Assembly: GCA_015680685.1 (NCBI GenBank)
Contig: MNCI01019138.1
Coordinates: 101,782 to 147,366, forward strand
Origin: Gnetum montanum
Taxonomy: Eukaryota > Streptophyta > Gnetopsida > Gnetales > Gnetaceae
DNA length: 45,585 nucleotides
Direction of reading: 5' to 3'
Shown: positions 11,151-22,907 of the stretch, piece by piece
Position numbering within the stretch: position 1 is the first letter of the stretch
How the letters are laid out: the number at the start of each line of letters is the position of its first letter
Translations under genes and position numbers: made by a program
The notes under the pieces: generated by a model
Seen by the model: only the letters and a program-made list of their open reading frames with translations
Database searches by the model: none
What the model was told of the DNA's origin: nothing

Positions 11151-11594
11151 GATGAATGTTGTGGTCTCACTGTGCAAATAATCATCCCTTATGACTTGAT
11201 AACATAGGGAAATCTTCACCTTATTGGACTACATCTTGCCTTATTTTTAATGTGTTTTATTAGCAATTAAAATTATTTACAAAGAAAATGAAAACAGAAT
11301 AGGAAAAAGATGAAAAAGATACCAAAAATGGAAAATATGTAAATAATAAAAAATGTTAAAAGAATGAAACATCATTAAAGAACAGAAAAATGTTAAGGAA
11401 TTAAGAAATTATTAAGAAATTGAAAAGTATAAAAGAATGGGAAAATGTATTAAGAAATGTGAAAAGGTATATTAAGAAATTAGAAATTAAAAAGAATTGT
11501 AAGACAAAAAATTGAAAAACACATATTAATTCTTGAATCAAGATTAGGCATCTCTCCCATGACTGGACACATGGGCATGTATTTGGAAAATGCA
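11151..11594 (-). other. AT-rich junction where D's RT-RNase H-integrase is missing
   Basis: The segment is dominated by A-rich tracts (aagaaat-type repeats at 11340-11520) and has no RT, RNase H or integrase signature on either strand. It sits where E has about 2.9 kb of pol (17200-20100). A similar A-rich tract lies in E's spacer at 20724-20760, so the edge of the deletion is probably within or next to it. Confidence 0.45.
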
Positions 11595-13012
11595 TCATAG
11601 TTCCCCTAGATCATACACTTGAGGTTTTGTACTTATCATCCTTAGTGATTTAGTTTTTCTGTTATCATCCCATATAATTGTGATGGTAATTGAATTTTTA
11701 TCATCTAAGTCCTTGGTTCCTCTTTCTATTGGTGTATGATTGTGGTTTAGTATTTCCATTTGTAAGTTCTTAATTAGAGTCATTTTCTTAAAATGGGAAT
11801 TAATAAGTGGTTTAGATTGTCCCATGCACGTTTTGGATAATTGAAAGTTCTCAATTGTTGGCCACTTGGTGTCTTTTGGTTTAGGAGCCCATGCTCTCTC
11901 TTGTGCATAAACTTGTTTTTCACATTTGTTGTGGATGGGTGTAATGAATGTGTTGACATTTTGCAGTGTTGATCAACAACTACAAACTTTGCTATCAGTA
12001 GTAATGCATGGAATCTGCTGCATATGTATGGCTCTATGTGTATCTTCCTTAGATATTTCAATAGATAAATCTCTCTTTCTTAACTTAGCATCAATTGTGC
12101 TAAGTCATGCTCTCCCCATGATAAATCACAAGAAAGTCTGTTAAATAGGACCACCCATTGACAGTGGTCACTACATTTTCTACTTGTCCTAAAGGAATGG
12201 TGACAAATTAATCTACAAGCTCTAACCAAATGTTACACTTCTTTAAGGGTGGGAGGTTCCATGTCTTATATGTTTATTAAGAGATCAAATTTATCTTGGA
12301 ACCTGAGTCTACTAGAACCTTACATGGCAGATTTTTAGCTACTCATAAATAAATCAAAGGAACTCTTAGATCAATTCTTTTCTTAGAGAGTGATCCTATC
12401 TTTATCCATTCTGTGACTATTTTCATTAGCATGATAGTTTGCATGTCTGTATTTGATGATGGTGAAAGCTTATTGTTTTTAGGAGGATCTTCCTTAGAAA
12501 AAGCTTGTTATACTAAAGTTCTAACTCTATTGGCCTTTTCAAGACTCATACTAAAGAAAGGATGTTTATTTGTTTGGCCCTTAGTGTTTCTTGTATGATC
12601 CTCTATTTGTATGTTCATTTCCCTTGAAGCTTTTCTTTGCTATGGTTGTGATGGTAATTCCACCTACATGACAAGAGGTGGCACTGGTGGTAAAGGATTC
12701 ATATGTTAGTTTGAAGAACCAACTACTAATGGATGCATGTATAAGCTTGGATTTATCCTTGGTAGTATTGGTCTATGGTACTTAGTTGGGTGGTATTGTG
12801 GAGTTTGAATAATAACATTTCCAAGCAAGATTAGAAATTGCACATAATATCCATATGGATCAGGTTGCTAATATGGATGTTGTTGGCATGGTGATGGCAT
12901 GGCCCATGATTGGGGTTGTTGCCACTGCTGATGGTACTACTCTTGTGATCTATGGGTAGGCCCCATTGAGATAGTATGTTGGTTGGAAGGTTTTCCTGTA
13001 GTTACCTTGAGG
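11595..13012 (-). pseudogene. Element D: end of gag and protease region
   Basis: Minus-strand sequence from 13012 down continues D's gag after the insertion of E. cttatcctcaaggtaac matches E's own gag at 15930 (YPQGNPRQF). Further down, a stretch near 12040-12140 matches the protease tail of E (IMGRAWLST-type codons, here with stops), and open pieces lie at 12061-11780 and 11825-11595. Homology to E's pol stops around 11600. Many stops and shifts; no active protease expected. Confidence 0.6.
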
Positions 13013-13017
13013 ATAAG
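13013..13017. other. Target-site duplication ATAAG (left of E)
   Basis: ATAAG directly precedes the 5' LTR of E at 13018 and is repeated exactly at 22908-22912 after the 3' LTR. Five bases is the usual gypsy duplication length. D's gag reads continuously across the two copies. Confidence 0.9.
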
Positions 13018-13837
13018 TGATGAGCTGTGATATCACGTACGCGATATCGAAGCCTTCTAAGCAATATTGGACATATGATATCAGGGCCTATCTTGTCACC
13101 TATAAATAAGAGGTAGACATACTTGGTTTGGAAATAGTTAGTTCATTAATCTTAGTCCCTTAAAGTCTTACCTTTTTTCCTTCTCAAAGTTAGAATTATT
13201 TCTGAGTGCTCACAGTAGAAGTCATAAAGAGAATGAATCTTTATTTGAGCATTATGTACCTGAGCACACCTTGTGGCCAAAAATAAAAATGAACTTTGTA
13301 ATAAACCCTGCAGTATTTAGAATTGCTTATTTAATGTTATTTACAATTATTGAATGCTTCCCTTAGTTAATTAATGTTTTCTCTCTCTCTTACCTTGTTA
13401 ATTCTCCCAAGTAAGCACACTTAGTATGACTGCTTTGAGCATGCGTGGAACACTTGGTAACCCAATAACGATTAGCGTTTGATAATCCTAGTAGTGTTGC
13501 ACTAGTTTGGGATGTGTATAGCAAAATGGGAGCAGATGCTAGTGTTAGGACTAGTAAGAGCATAGTCGATTAGTTAAATTAAATTGGTTACTTAATTACT
13601 TCACTTCTCCTTTTTTAGCATCAGAACATAAAACATAAAAATATATAAAAATCATATACCTTGAGTTTATTTAACCATACAATTACACTATACGAGTAAG
13701 CTTGGGAAGAAAACAACTGACCAACCCATTTGGGTTCTGTAAAGGCGCATAAGCACTTAGTCCTTGGAATTCGACCGGATTATGTGTGTACACTTGTATT
13801 CGTATGGTTGAGAGTAGGGATACCTTGCCATTCATCA
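13018..13837 (+). repeat. 5' LTR of element E
   Basis: It starts TGATGAGC and ends TTCATCA. A TATAAATA box is at 13101-13108, preceded by GATATC and CGATAT palindromes. It aligns along its length with 22084-22907. It is followed by the tRNA primer site. Confidence 0.92.
13101..13108 (+). promoter_or_regulatory. TATA box in the 5' LTR of E
   Basis: TATAAATA within cacctataaataagagg, conserved at 22167-22174 in the 3' LTR and at 28510-28517 in the solo LTR. Probably the core promoter for the genomic RNA. Confidence 0.7.
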
Positions 13838-13838
13838 T

Positions 13839-13856
13839 TGGTGTCGTTGTCGGTGA
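13839..13856 (+). other. Primer-binding site, tRNA-Asp type (decayed)
   Basis: tggtgtcgttgtcggtga begins two bases after the LTR. It differs from the complement of the plant tRNA-Asp 3' end (TGGCGCCGTTGCCGGGGA) mainly by C-to-T changes. Asp priming is usual in Athila-type elements. The matching site of D lies at 24981-24998 on the minus strand. Confidence 0.8.
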
Positions 13857-13976
13857 CTTTGTTGATTGTGTGCTAGCTAAAACTTAGGAAATATTCACAT
13901 CATTGGAATGAATCCTTAAGGTTGGTTATCTTACAATTAGTGAAATGAAAAGTATTACACACTAAATAGACAATTA

Positions 13977-16505
13977 TGTCTCCTCTTACGAGAGTGTTTC
14001 ACCACTTAGGTTCAATATAGGGAAGAATCGGAGGTGTAGTACACATGATAATCTACCAGTCCCTCAACAGTTTCACGTGGTATATGTTCATCCTAATGAG
14101 TATATACCAAACTTTACCTTTATCCTCCACTAGGATGAACAACTGCATTGGCGTGATTTAGAAGGTAACATAGTGTTACCTCCCGATCACTTAGTCCTGG
14201 GCATGCTTCTTCGTGTTCTCACACAAATTGGTATGCAGCACTTATAGGTAGAGTATGTTGTGCATGATCATGACTCGAGAGAGTATCGACCCATGGAGGC
14301 ACAATGTCAAAGGGACCTAAAACAGGAGAAACATCATGAATCCATGAAGGGGAAGTTGTCTCAAAATGTCTTGTATGTCATAAGTGAAAATGAGGGTGGT
14401 GAACCTACCTCAGAAAGTATCCCACACAATGATGTTCCTCCCATTGACTTCGGTCAAGGGGTTGTGTACCTGAATCTTCACTCAACTATCCATAACTCAG
14501 ATTCTGATACCGATAGACACAAAGGATCTGAAAAAAAGAACATGAACACATGATAAAGATGGACATTCTGATTGTAATTGCAATGAAGGTCGTGACCACT
14601 GAAGAGAAGGAAGCAGGCACCATCATGGTGATAGTCCTTCTTCTTCTTCACCTTCATCATCTCTTTCACCCTCTCCCTTAGGATTTGGATGCAGTCGCAA
14701 GGAAAAAGATCCTGAGGATAATGGTAAGCAAAGTAGGAATCATAGACAAAGCAGTTGAGAAAGGGGACAAGGGCATTCTAGAGAAACTCATCATGAGAGA
14801 AGGGAGAGTAGGGAACAAAATAGGCATCATAGACACCATAGATAGTATGATCATGATGAACTGCTACTCACTACTTTAAGTATGCTAGATATAACTGAGG
14901 TTGTTAGAATCCCAACAAGGCACCAAAAAGATAGTAGGATCAAAAGATTGGACATGAACAATATCCCACGATTTGAAGGGGGATACAATGCTGATTCTCA
15001 AAATCATTTGCAATCATTTCATGATGCATGTGCCTTGCAAAACATAGAAAAAAAGTAGCAAAAACTTAAGTTATTTCCACGTACATTGATCAAGGAAGCA
15101 AAAAGTTGGTACTAGTCCTTAGAACTGGAATCCATTCGCTGATGGAGTACCATGTTAGAACTATTCAACGATAAGTATCAGATGTACTCACGAGTGTAAA
15201 ACCTACAAAAGTAGATCCAAGGATGGAAACAAGGAGGACATGAACCCTTGGATGCTACCATGGGCCAATATTATGCACTATTACATCATTTCCCAAGCCA
15301 TGGTTACTCGCAAAGGAAACAACTACGCCATCTCGTAGATGGGCTTAGGCATGAAACATGAAGAACCCTTGGGACTTATGCCCAAGGAAGGCTATCTGAG
15401 CTTAGGGATCATCAAGTACAAGGATTGTTGGAGCAAGTTGCTAAAGAAGAAGGTAAGTTAAGGAAAAGAGAGAGTACGGAAGAATATAACAGAGATCCTT
15501 TCCTTTGAAAGGAGGGAGTTAGATTTTGTAAGGATGAAGAAGAGTCACCACTTGAAGAGATGGTGAATAGGAAAACTTTGCCTATTCAAAAAATTGCATC
15601 AAAAGTATCGGCAAAGGTGGACCAAATGTGGGACTCCCTAGATAATAGATTTTAAACAGTTCTCAAAATAGTAGAGGAGTCTAGAGAGGAAGGTAGTGAT
15701 TGAGAAAGGAGAAACAAGAAAGAAGCTGAATATGCAGATAACAAAGGTAAGGGCAAAGTTGCCATCATCAAAGAGGTTGTGGATTCAGATACAGACAATG
15801 AAGGTGGATGTGAGATATGCCAATATGACCATCCTAAGGGATGTTGCCATGTAATCTCACATCTATATGAGTCAGGGGTGTATGCACTCAACCCACAATT
15901 AAACAGAAGGCAAACATCTCAAAGGTTACCTTATCCCCAAGGTAACCCAAGGCAGTTCCACCAACTCTTGATGTATTATCCAAGTAGAACTCCACCACAA
16001 CCAAATGATCAGTATCAACAATGGCAGCACCCACAATCATGGAGAATTCCATCACCATGTTAATAGTACCCTTACCATCAATTCAACCCATATGGATACT
16101 ATGTGCAGTAGTCAATCTCTCCACGTGACTCTCCTAGTCACGTTTCTCCCCAACCTCACTACCAACCCATGAGTATTATAGAACTCCTTCTCCTAGGGGA
16201 GATGTTCCACAAACATACTATCCTTCTCATCTGGCTACATCTCTTCCACCCTTAACTCCATTATCACCTGCTCCATCCATGCAGGGTGAGCTCCCTGCCT
16301 AGTCGTAGCAATGTAATGCTACAAGGGCTATTAATTCTCACCCTACTGTTGGTTCAAACAATCGCACAAAGAAGAAACCTTTCTTTAGATCCAACAATCC
16401 AACCAAGTCTTTATAGTCACAAGAGACTAATTATCCAAATGCCTCACCATCATACGAAACTTCAAAACTCCCTTCAAACCAAAGGCCACATTCAACACAC
16501 ATAGT
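13977..16505 (+). pseudogene. Element E: gag
   Basis: Gag forms the particle that packages the RNA. A likely start is the ATG at 13978 (MSPLTRVF), though the frame soon breaks. Open parts follow at 14260-14553 and 15779-16063. Homology to the gag of D (22913-24862) supports the extent: for example NIPRFEGGYNADSQNH near 14959 corresponds to an MPRFEGG-like segment in D. A cysteine cluster, GCEICQYDHPKGCCH near 15808, stands where a nucleic-acid-binding knuckle would be but does not fit the classic CCHC spacing. The proline- and glutamine-rich end (YPQGNPRQF) precedes protease. Many stops. Confidence 0.7.
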
Positions 16506-16506
16506 C

Positions 16507-17148
16507 ATGTTGACGCATGGCATTACAAATTGGATTAAGGTAGGCCATCTTTCTAGAAAATTCTCTAATCATGGGAGTCCTCTTATATATTTACAAATTT
16601 CTGGGAATGAGCCATGCAAAGCTCTTTTGGATTCAGGTTTTGGTGTCAACTATCTCTTAAGAAATGTACAAAGCCTGAAACTTGCCTCCATTAAAAAAAA
16701 GTAACATTCACTTAGAGTTGGCCGACCAGTCTATCACTATCCCATTAGGACTAGTGGAGGACATTATTACCACTATTTGTCGATGGTTGTATCTAGTCGA
16801 CTTCCTAGTGGTTCAAGTCAACAACTGTAAGGGGGACTTCCCAATCATAATGGGAAGAGCATGGCTAAGCACAATTGACACACACCTAGGAATACATAAT
16901 CTTTCCCTAGAGATATCAAAGGAAATACATTTGGAAAGATTGAGAAGAAGAAAGTTCTGTGCATCGCATATAGTGACACAGGGTGTAGTTGCATGCAGAA
17001 GTATTGGTTTGTACAACGTTTAATATTGCTTGCATGCAACCAGTGTGCACAAGTAACTAACATACAACGATGCATGTATGCAGCAGCCACAAGATAGGAA
17101 GGTGCCTAGTGGCTGATAGTTGACCAAGAGAGCAACTCAACTATATGC
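16507..17148 (+). pseudogene. Element E: aspartic protease
   Basis: The retroviral-type protease frees the pol enzymes. The active-site triad appears as DSG in ALLDSGFGVNYL (about 16636-16670), and the conserved later part is FPIIMGRAWLSTIDTHLG (about 16831-16890). The two halves lie in overlapping frames (16507-16704 and 16682-17023), so one frameshift separates them near 16690. The region then leads without a clear gap toward RT. It is the single copy of the domain in this element; D has the homologous decayed region near 12000-12140. Confidence 0.75.
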
Positions 17149-18350
17149 ATGGAACCAACTAAGGGTTTGACTTGCGCTTACATCGATAGCATAGACACAT
17201 TAGAGCAAGTACATTGCCAAATTCCAAGTTTCAACATTGAAAATATCAACTGGGGGAAGTTGGAAATCCCTTACAACTTTAAACAAGAGCCCTTGGAGCT
17301 AAAATCGTTACCCACTAGTATGGAGTACACATTTCTCAAAAATGAAAAATTGGTAATTATTAATGCTAGGCTCACTCCTCAACAAAAAGAGAGACTACTA
17401 AAAATGGTGAAAAAATGGTTGAAAGCTTTCACTTGGTCATATCCTAAATTAACTGGAATAGACCCTAGGATATGCCAACATAGGATTTACACTGACCCCT
17501 CCATGAAGTCTTGATGACAACTGCAGAGGTGATTGAACCCAAAGCTGAAGAAAGTGGTTAAAGAAGAAATTGAACAACTTCCAAAAGCTAGGTTAATCTA
17601 CCCCATTATTGATAGTGACTGGGTTAGTCCATTAGCTATCGTGCCCAAAAAGGGAGGTAAATGGAGGATGTGTATAGACTTTAGGCTACTAAACATGGCA
17701 ACATTCAAAGACCACTTTCCATTGCCATTCGCTGACTAGGTCTTAGACACCATTGCAAGGCATTACTACTATAGTTTTCTGGATGGATACAATGGATACA
17801 ACCAAATCCAAATATCACTAGAAGACCAAGCCAAGATCACATTCACAAGTCCTTGGGGGATATTTGCATACAAACATATGTCGTTTGGTTTATGCAATGC
17901 TCCTACAACATTTCAACGTTTGGTTCTAAGTATATTCTAGTAGCAAATAGGAAATGGTGTGGAGGTCTTCATGGACAACCTCTCCACCTACGAAGTGAAC
18001 TTTGATCAAGCCTTAGATCAATTAGAGAAAATACTAAAGTGGTGTGTTGAAACCAATTTAAGGCTTAACTGGCAAAAAATCCATTTAATGGTCCAAGAAG
18101 GCATAGTATTAGGGCATAAGATTTCATAAACAGGTATAGAGGTAGACCTCGAAAAGATTAAAGTCATCCAAGGAATCACATGCCAACCTGAAACTATAAA
18201 AGAACTTTGATCATTCCTTGGACACATTGGCTATTATAGAAGATTCATAGAGAACTTTTCAAGGGTTGCAAAACCATTGGTTGAACTAATGAAAAAGGAC
18301 ATACCTTTCAAATGGACCAGAGAATGTGAGTTATCTTTTCAAACTTTAAA
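17149..18350 (+). pseudogene. Element E: reverse transcriptase
   Basis: Open pieces at 17149-17514 (linker) and 17533-17739 (WVSPLAIVPKKGGKWRMCID) lead into SFLDGYNGYNQIQISLEDQA, SFGLCNAPTTFQR and the catalytic box. The box reads VFMDNLSTY (around 17968-17995), so the second aspartate of the usual FMDD is asparagine; element C keeps FMDD. The downstream SFLGHIGYYRRFIENFS is the connection segment. Interrupting stops are mostly TAG or TAA at positions where Q or W is expected (for example PFAD-stop-VLDT at 17734). The enzyme would be dead even if translated. Confidence 0.85.
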
Positions 18351-18830
18351 ATAGAATTTTGTAGTAACACCTATTCTATAAGCTCCTGACTAGTCCAAAC
18401 CATTCCACATCATGCCTAATGCATCCAGCTATGCTTTAGAAGCTGTAATTGCATAGTTAGATGACCAAAAACATCCTTATTACATCCACTATGCAAGTAG
18501 GAGTATTGCTAGTGCACAACTTAACTACACCACAACAGAAAATGAATTAATGGTTGTGGTGTTTGCACTAGATAAGTTCCAGCAATATGTATTGCACTAT
18601 AAGGTATTTGTACACATAGACCATAGTGCAATTTAGTTTCTGCTGAATAAACCAATGGTGAGCCCTTGCATCATACGATGGCTTGTAATCTTACAAGAGT
18701 TCGATCTTACGATGATAGATTATAAATGCACCAAGAACGTTGTTGCTAATCATTTATCTCAATTAATATGGGACAACAAAGAGGATGAATATTCACTTTT
18801 TGATTAATTTCCTGATGAATATTTCTTTTC
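18351..18830 (+). pseudogene. Element E: RNase H domain
   Basis: Contains PNASSYALEAVIA (the first residue is normally an aspartate), YYIHYASRSIASAQLNYTTT, ENELMVVVFALDKF, FVHIDHSAI and NVVANHLSQL in the order expected for gypsy RNase H, all in one frame with three or four stops. It follows RT directly and is followed by the integrase zinc-binding region. Confidence 0.8.
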
Positions 18831-18849
18831 AGGTGTAGTAAATAATCAA

Positions 18850-20060
18850 TTAACGATAGAAATAAATTGGTATAGTAGAAGTATTATCTATCTCCTTACA
18901 TAAGAAACACCACAAGATTTGGACGTTAAAAAGAAGTAGCAGTTTCTTCATCAAGCCAAGTATTTTATGGAAATCAATGGACAACTTTATAAAGTATGTC
19001 TCGATGGCTTGGTTCAATGGTGTGTTCCTAATATAGATCAATTAAGAGTTCTCTAAGACAGGCCCTTGTGGGGGTCATTACACTAGGAGACTAACAACCA
19101 TTAAAATCTTTCTTGCAAGATATTATTGGCCTACATTGTTCTAGGACACTCATCATTTTTTCCAATCTTGTGAACCCTACCAACGTGATGGGGGAATGAC
19201 TGCTAGGATGGAGGGTCCACAACAATGGATTTAACCTTTAGAATCCTTCGACATAGCAAGAATTGATTTTATGCAGCCTATTACACCAATGTCCAATGGA
19301 AAAGCCTACATTGTTGTTGCCATTGACTATTTCACAAAATGGGTAGAAGGAGCCACTGTTACGGATTGTACATAATCTATCACTGCACGATTTTTTCAAC
19401 AACAAATCGTTAATAGGTTTGGCATGCCTCATAGACTTATTTCTGACAATGGCACATATTTTACAGGTGCAACTTTTCAAAAATTGATGCAACGCTTAGG
19501 AGTTGAACACAAACTGACTACACCATACCACCCTCAAGCGAATGGTTAGGCCGAAGTAACCAATAAGGAGATTACAAAAATATTGACGAGATCCATTAGC
19601 AAATATAAGCATGATTGTAGCACCAAACTGAACAATGCTCTTTGGGCATACCACTTCACATGGAAACTCCGTATAGGCTACTCCCCCTATGAGTTAGTGT
19701 ATGGAAAACTCCCAATGCTTCCTATTCAAGTAGAACTCTATACACTATCCACGACATGTGACCTCAACCTTGACCTTAATCTAGCACAAAAAGAATAGTT
19801 AATGAACCTTAACCTGCTAGATGAGAAGCAATTAGTCACCCTGTCATCTAATGAATTGCATAACTTGAAAATTAGAAAAATCAAGTACCAACTAAGAGAT
19901 AAGGTTCTTTATTGGAACCCCACACACGTGCCACAATGCACTAAATTTCAAACACTATAGGAAGGAACTTATATTATTCATGCAAGTTGTCCTTCAAGAG
20001 CCATGATGATTTACAAACTTGAGAGCCTAGATAAGAAATTGCTGGTTAACATCTAATAAA
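18850..20060 (+). pseudogene. Element E: integrase
   Basis: From about 18940 (FLHQAKYFMEINGQLYKVC) through a damaged zinc-binding region (a frameshift near 19060) to the core: IDFMQPITPMSNGKAYIVVA (about 19264), LISDNGTYFTG (about 19437) and GVEHKLTTPYHPQ with the final glutamate after ANG-stop-A (about 19500-19560). The C-terminal part continues through the open piece 19583-19798 and degenerate sequence to about 20060. Elements B and C carry homologous fragments. No chromodomain is recognisable, in line with an Athila rather than a chromovirus origin. Confidence 0.82.
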
Positions 20061-22074
20061 CCAAACCTTTCCATAAGCCTAGAACATCCAGTATCCATAC
20101 TACCTCTATTGGTGGACAACCCTGCTCGCTATTTCGGATCTCCTCCCTCCAACTCAGTCATGGGGGAGATGGCCACCAATGCTAACCATTCTAAGCCCTC
20201 AACTCTTTTTGTATTTTTGTTTTATACATTTTTGTTTTGCACATCTTTTAAATTTTACTTATTTTTTTTACACCATCATTCACATTCTTACTCTTTCTTC
20301 ATTTGATTTACTTTCATTTGTCATATAATAAATGCTCATGATGGTTGGTTGGACTATAATAATGTTGATTGCTAATGTTTGGTTTTTACCTTTCATTTTC
20401 AATGTTGATACTAAGATATGGTTCTTTTGATAAAACATGCAATGAGTCCATGTTGTCCATTCATCCATTCAACGCTATGGTCTCCCTTGGCTTTGGAACT
20501 GTACTGTCCCTTTTTCTAAATAAACTCATGAATGAATTAGTGACTTGGTATTCTTCAAACTAAGAAGGATTCAATGGTTGAAAAGGGTGTGACTTCAAGG
20601 GGATTTGACGCATTTGTGATGACTATTCTCTTGGGTACTTGGATGCTTTTCATAATTCTTCTCAACTATCAAGAAGTTGAAGAAATCTAAATAAGTCTTT
20701 TCATGGTGTGGTTCTCACACCAAAATAAAAAATAAAAAAATAAAAGAAGAAGAAGAAAAAACTAGTGGGAATTCAAAGCAACCCCTTAGACACAATAAAG
20801 AAACATAAGCTACAAACACTAGTTATGGCAATGGAAAGACATTTTACCCATGCCTAAAGGTTCCCTCTACCTAAAGCCCTTTCTCACTTCCTGCTTTCCT
20901 ATCTTTCTCTCCTTGGAATGGTGATGACTCGATGGATGCATTCTTGTTGCTTCATGAGGATGGGTTGGTCAAATGTGTTGATGCATGGTCACTAGATGTG
21001 GTTGGTGAGTCTGGACTTGGGATGAATTTTATTCAGTCACCTTAATCACATAATACACAAGGGACTTTACATAACCTTGCTCTTGGGATTCCATTCCATT
21101 TCCTCCTCTCCTTCTATATTTCTTCCCATATTCCACCTCATTTCCGGTTTTATGATTAGTCTACATCTTGGTTGATGCATTATTAGTCTTCTGTAAATTC
21201 GTGTGGGTAAGTTCTTAACCTTTGTTTCCATATGTCATTCCAAGAGCCTACAAACTCTTGGGTTTGTAGGTCTATTAGGGCATAAAGGCATGAGCCTGCT
21301 TTGGGGAGGACCCACTAGCATTCCTTTCTAGTGCAATTGTTAAGCTCTTTCCCTTAAATATTCTTTGCAATCAACCATTTCTTGTTTCATCCCCATCCAT
21401 GACATCCATTTTATTGGATTCACCATTTTTATTTCCCTCATCTTTATTGTTCCTTTAGTTTTTCCACCCTATCGCTATCGGAGGTTCACTCTTAGTTGTG
21501 GGGGCCCTATTACAAATGTTTCCATTCAATCACCTATCTCATCCCTACATCTTGGGTAGTTATCAGTTAAAAACCTATAACCTAGTGTTTTCCATACCCA
21601 AAACCTAGCCAATGCGCTTATATCAAGGTAAGGTATCAACTACATTTTGGCTTATCTATCCTTGCTAATTCGTAACTGTGTTGTGTGTGCAGATGGCGAT
21701 TACACAAACAGAGAACTAAGATAGGAGGAAGCACTTAGGATGGACTAGAGTTGGAGCGTTTAGACAAGGAAAAAGTTTGGTCATGTGGTTATGGATGAAC
21801 AAAGGAGTGCACATTTCTAACATTGGCAGCAACACACCTCATTTTCTTTTCTCTCTCTCTTTCTCTTCAAGTTGTCATATGAGGGTTTGGATGTCATCTG
21901 TGTACAGTGTTCACCACAAAGGGCATGAACACCAATGTTGTAATATGTTTTTCAATCTGTCCACCTGGCACTTTGACTCTATTATTCCTCTTTGCTGTTA
22001 GTTCTCATTTAGTCAATAATCCCATACCTTCCCAATATTTTGTAAGGAACTTTAGGATGAGTTTTCATTCAGTT
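20061..22074 (+). other. Element E: post-integrase spacer with vestigial ORF2 start
   Basis: About 2 kb without recognisable domains. An A-rich tract lies at 20724-20760. At 21691 the sequence gtgtgtgcagATGGCGATTACAC gives a start codon (21693) just after a good splice-acceptor-like tract, the position of ORF2 in A and D; the frame closes after eight codons (MAITQTEN, then TAA). A longer open stretch (21777-22001) is not in a recognisable family. It ends at the purine tract. Confidence 0.55.
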
Positions 22075-22083
22075 GTGGGGGTA
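22075..22083 (+). other. Polypurine tract of element E
   Basis: gtgggggta, directly before the 3' LTR start at 22084; same run as at 868-875 in element A. Confidence 0.75.
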
Positions 22084-22907
22084 TGATGAGCTATGATATT
22101 GCGTAAATGATATCAGAGCCTTCCAAGTGATATCGAACATTCGATATCGGGGCCTGTCTTGTCACCTATAAATAAGAGGCGGGAACACTTGGTTTGGCAA
22201 TAGTTAGTTTATTAATCTTAGTCCCTTAGCCAAACTCTTGCCTTTTTTCCTTCTTAAAGTTAGAATTATTTCTGAGTGCCCGCAGTAGGAGTCATAAAGC
22301 AAACATATCTTTATCTGAGCATTGTGTACCTGAGCACACCTTATGGCCAAAAATAAAAATGAACTTTGTGATAAACCTTACAGTATTCAAAATTGCTTAT
22401 TTAATGTTATTTACAATTATTGAATGCTTCCCTTAGTTAATTAATATTCTCTCTCTCTCTCACCTTGTTAATTCTCCGAAGTAAGCACACTCAGTACGAC
22501 CACTTTGAGCATGCGTGGAACACTTGGTAACTTAGTAACGAATAGCATTTGGTAATCCCAGTAGTGTTGCATTGGTTTAGGATGTGTATGGAAAAATAGG
22601 AATGGATGCTGGTGTTAGGACTAGTTAGAGCATAGTTGATTAATTAAATTAAATTGATTACTTGATTAGTTCACTTCTCCCTTTGTAGCACTAGGACATA
22701 AAACATAAAAATATATAAAAATCATATCCCTCGAGTTTACTTAACCATACAATTATGCTATATGAGTAAGCTTAGGAAGAGAATGATTGACCAACCCATC
22801 TAGGTTTTGTAAAGGCACATAAGCACTTAGTCCTTGGAATTCGACCAGATCATGCATGTACGCTTGTATTCATATTGTTGAGCGTAGGGATACCTCGTCA
22901 CTCATCA
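22084..22907 (+). repeat. 3' LTR of element E
   Basis: 824 bases, TGATGAGC to CTCATCA, aligning with 13018-13837. TATA box at 22167-22174. Followed by the duplication ATAAG at 22908-22912 and then by gag sequence of D. Confidence 0.92.

Larger units (their letters stand above)
13018..22907 (+). mobile_element. Element E: complete Athila-like Ty3/gypsy retrotransposon (decayed)
   Basis: 9890 bases from TGATGAG to CTCATCA with LTRs at 13018-13837 and 22084-22907, a primer site at 13839-13856, gag, protease, RT, RNase H, integrase in gypsy order, a 2-kb spacer and a purine tract. It is flanked by ATAAG on both sides. The RT segment HYYYSFLDGYNGYNQI and the Asp-type primer site point to the Athila lineage. 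Coding parts keep one main frame for long stretches but are interrupted mostly by TAG where relatives have CAG or TGG. The LTRs differ by roughly one base in ten by eye over the first 150 bases, so the insertion is old. It is not autonomous now. Confidence 0.92.
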
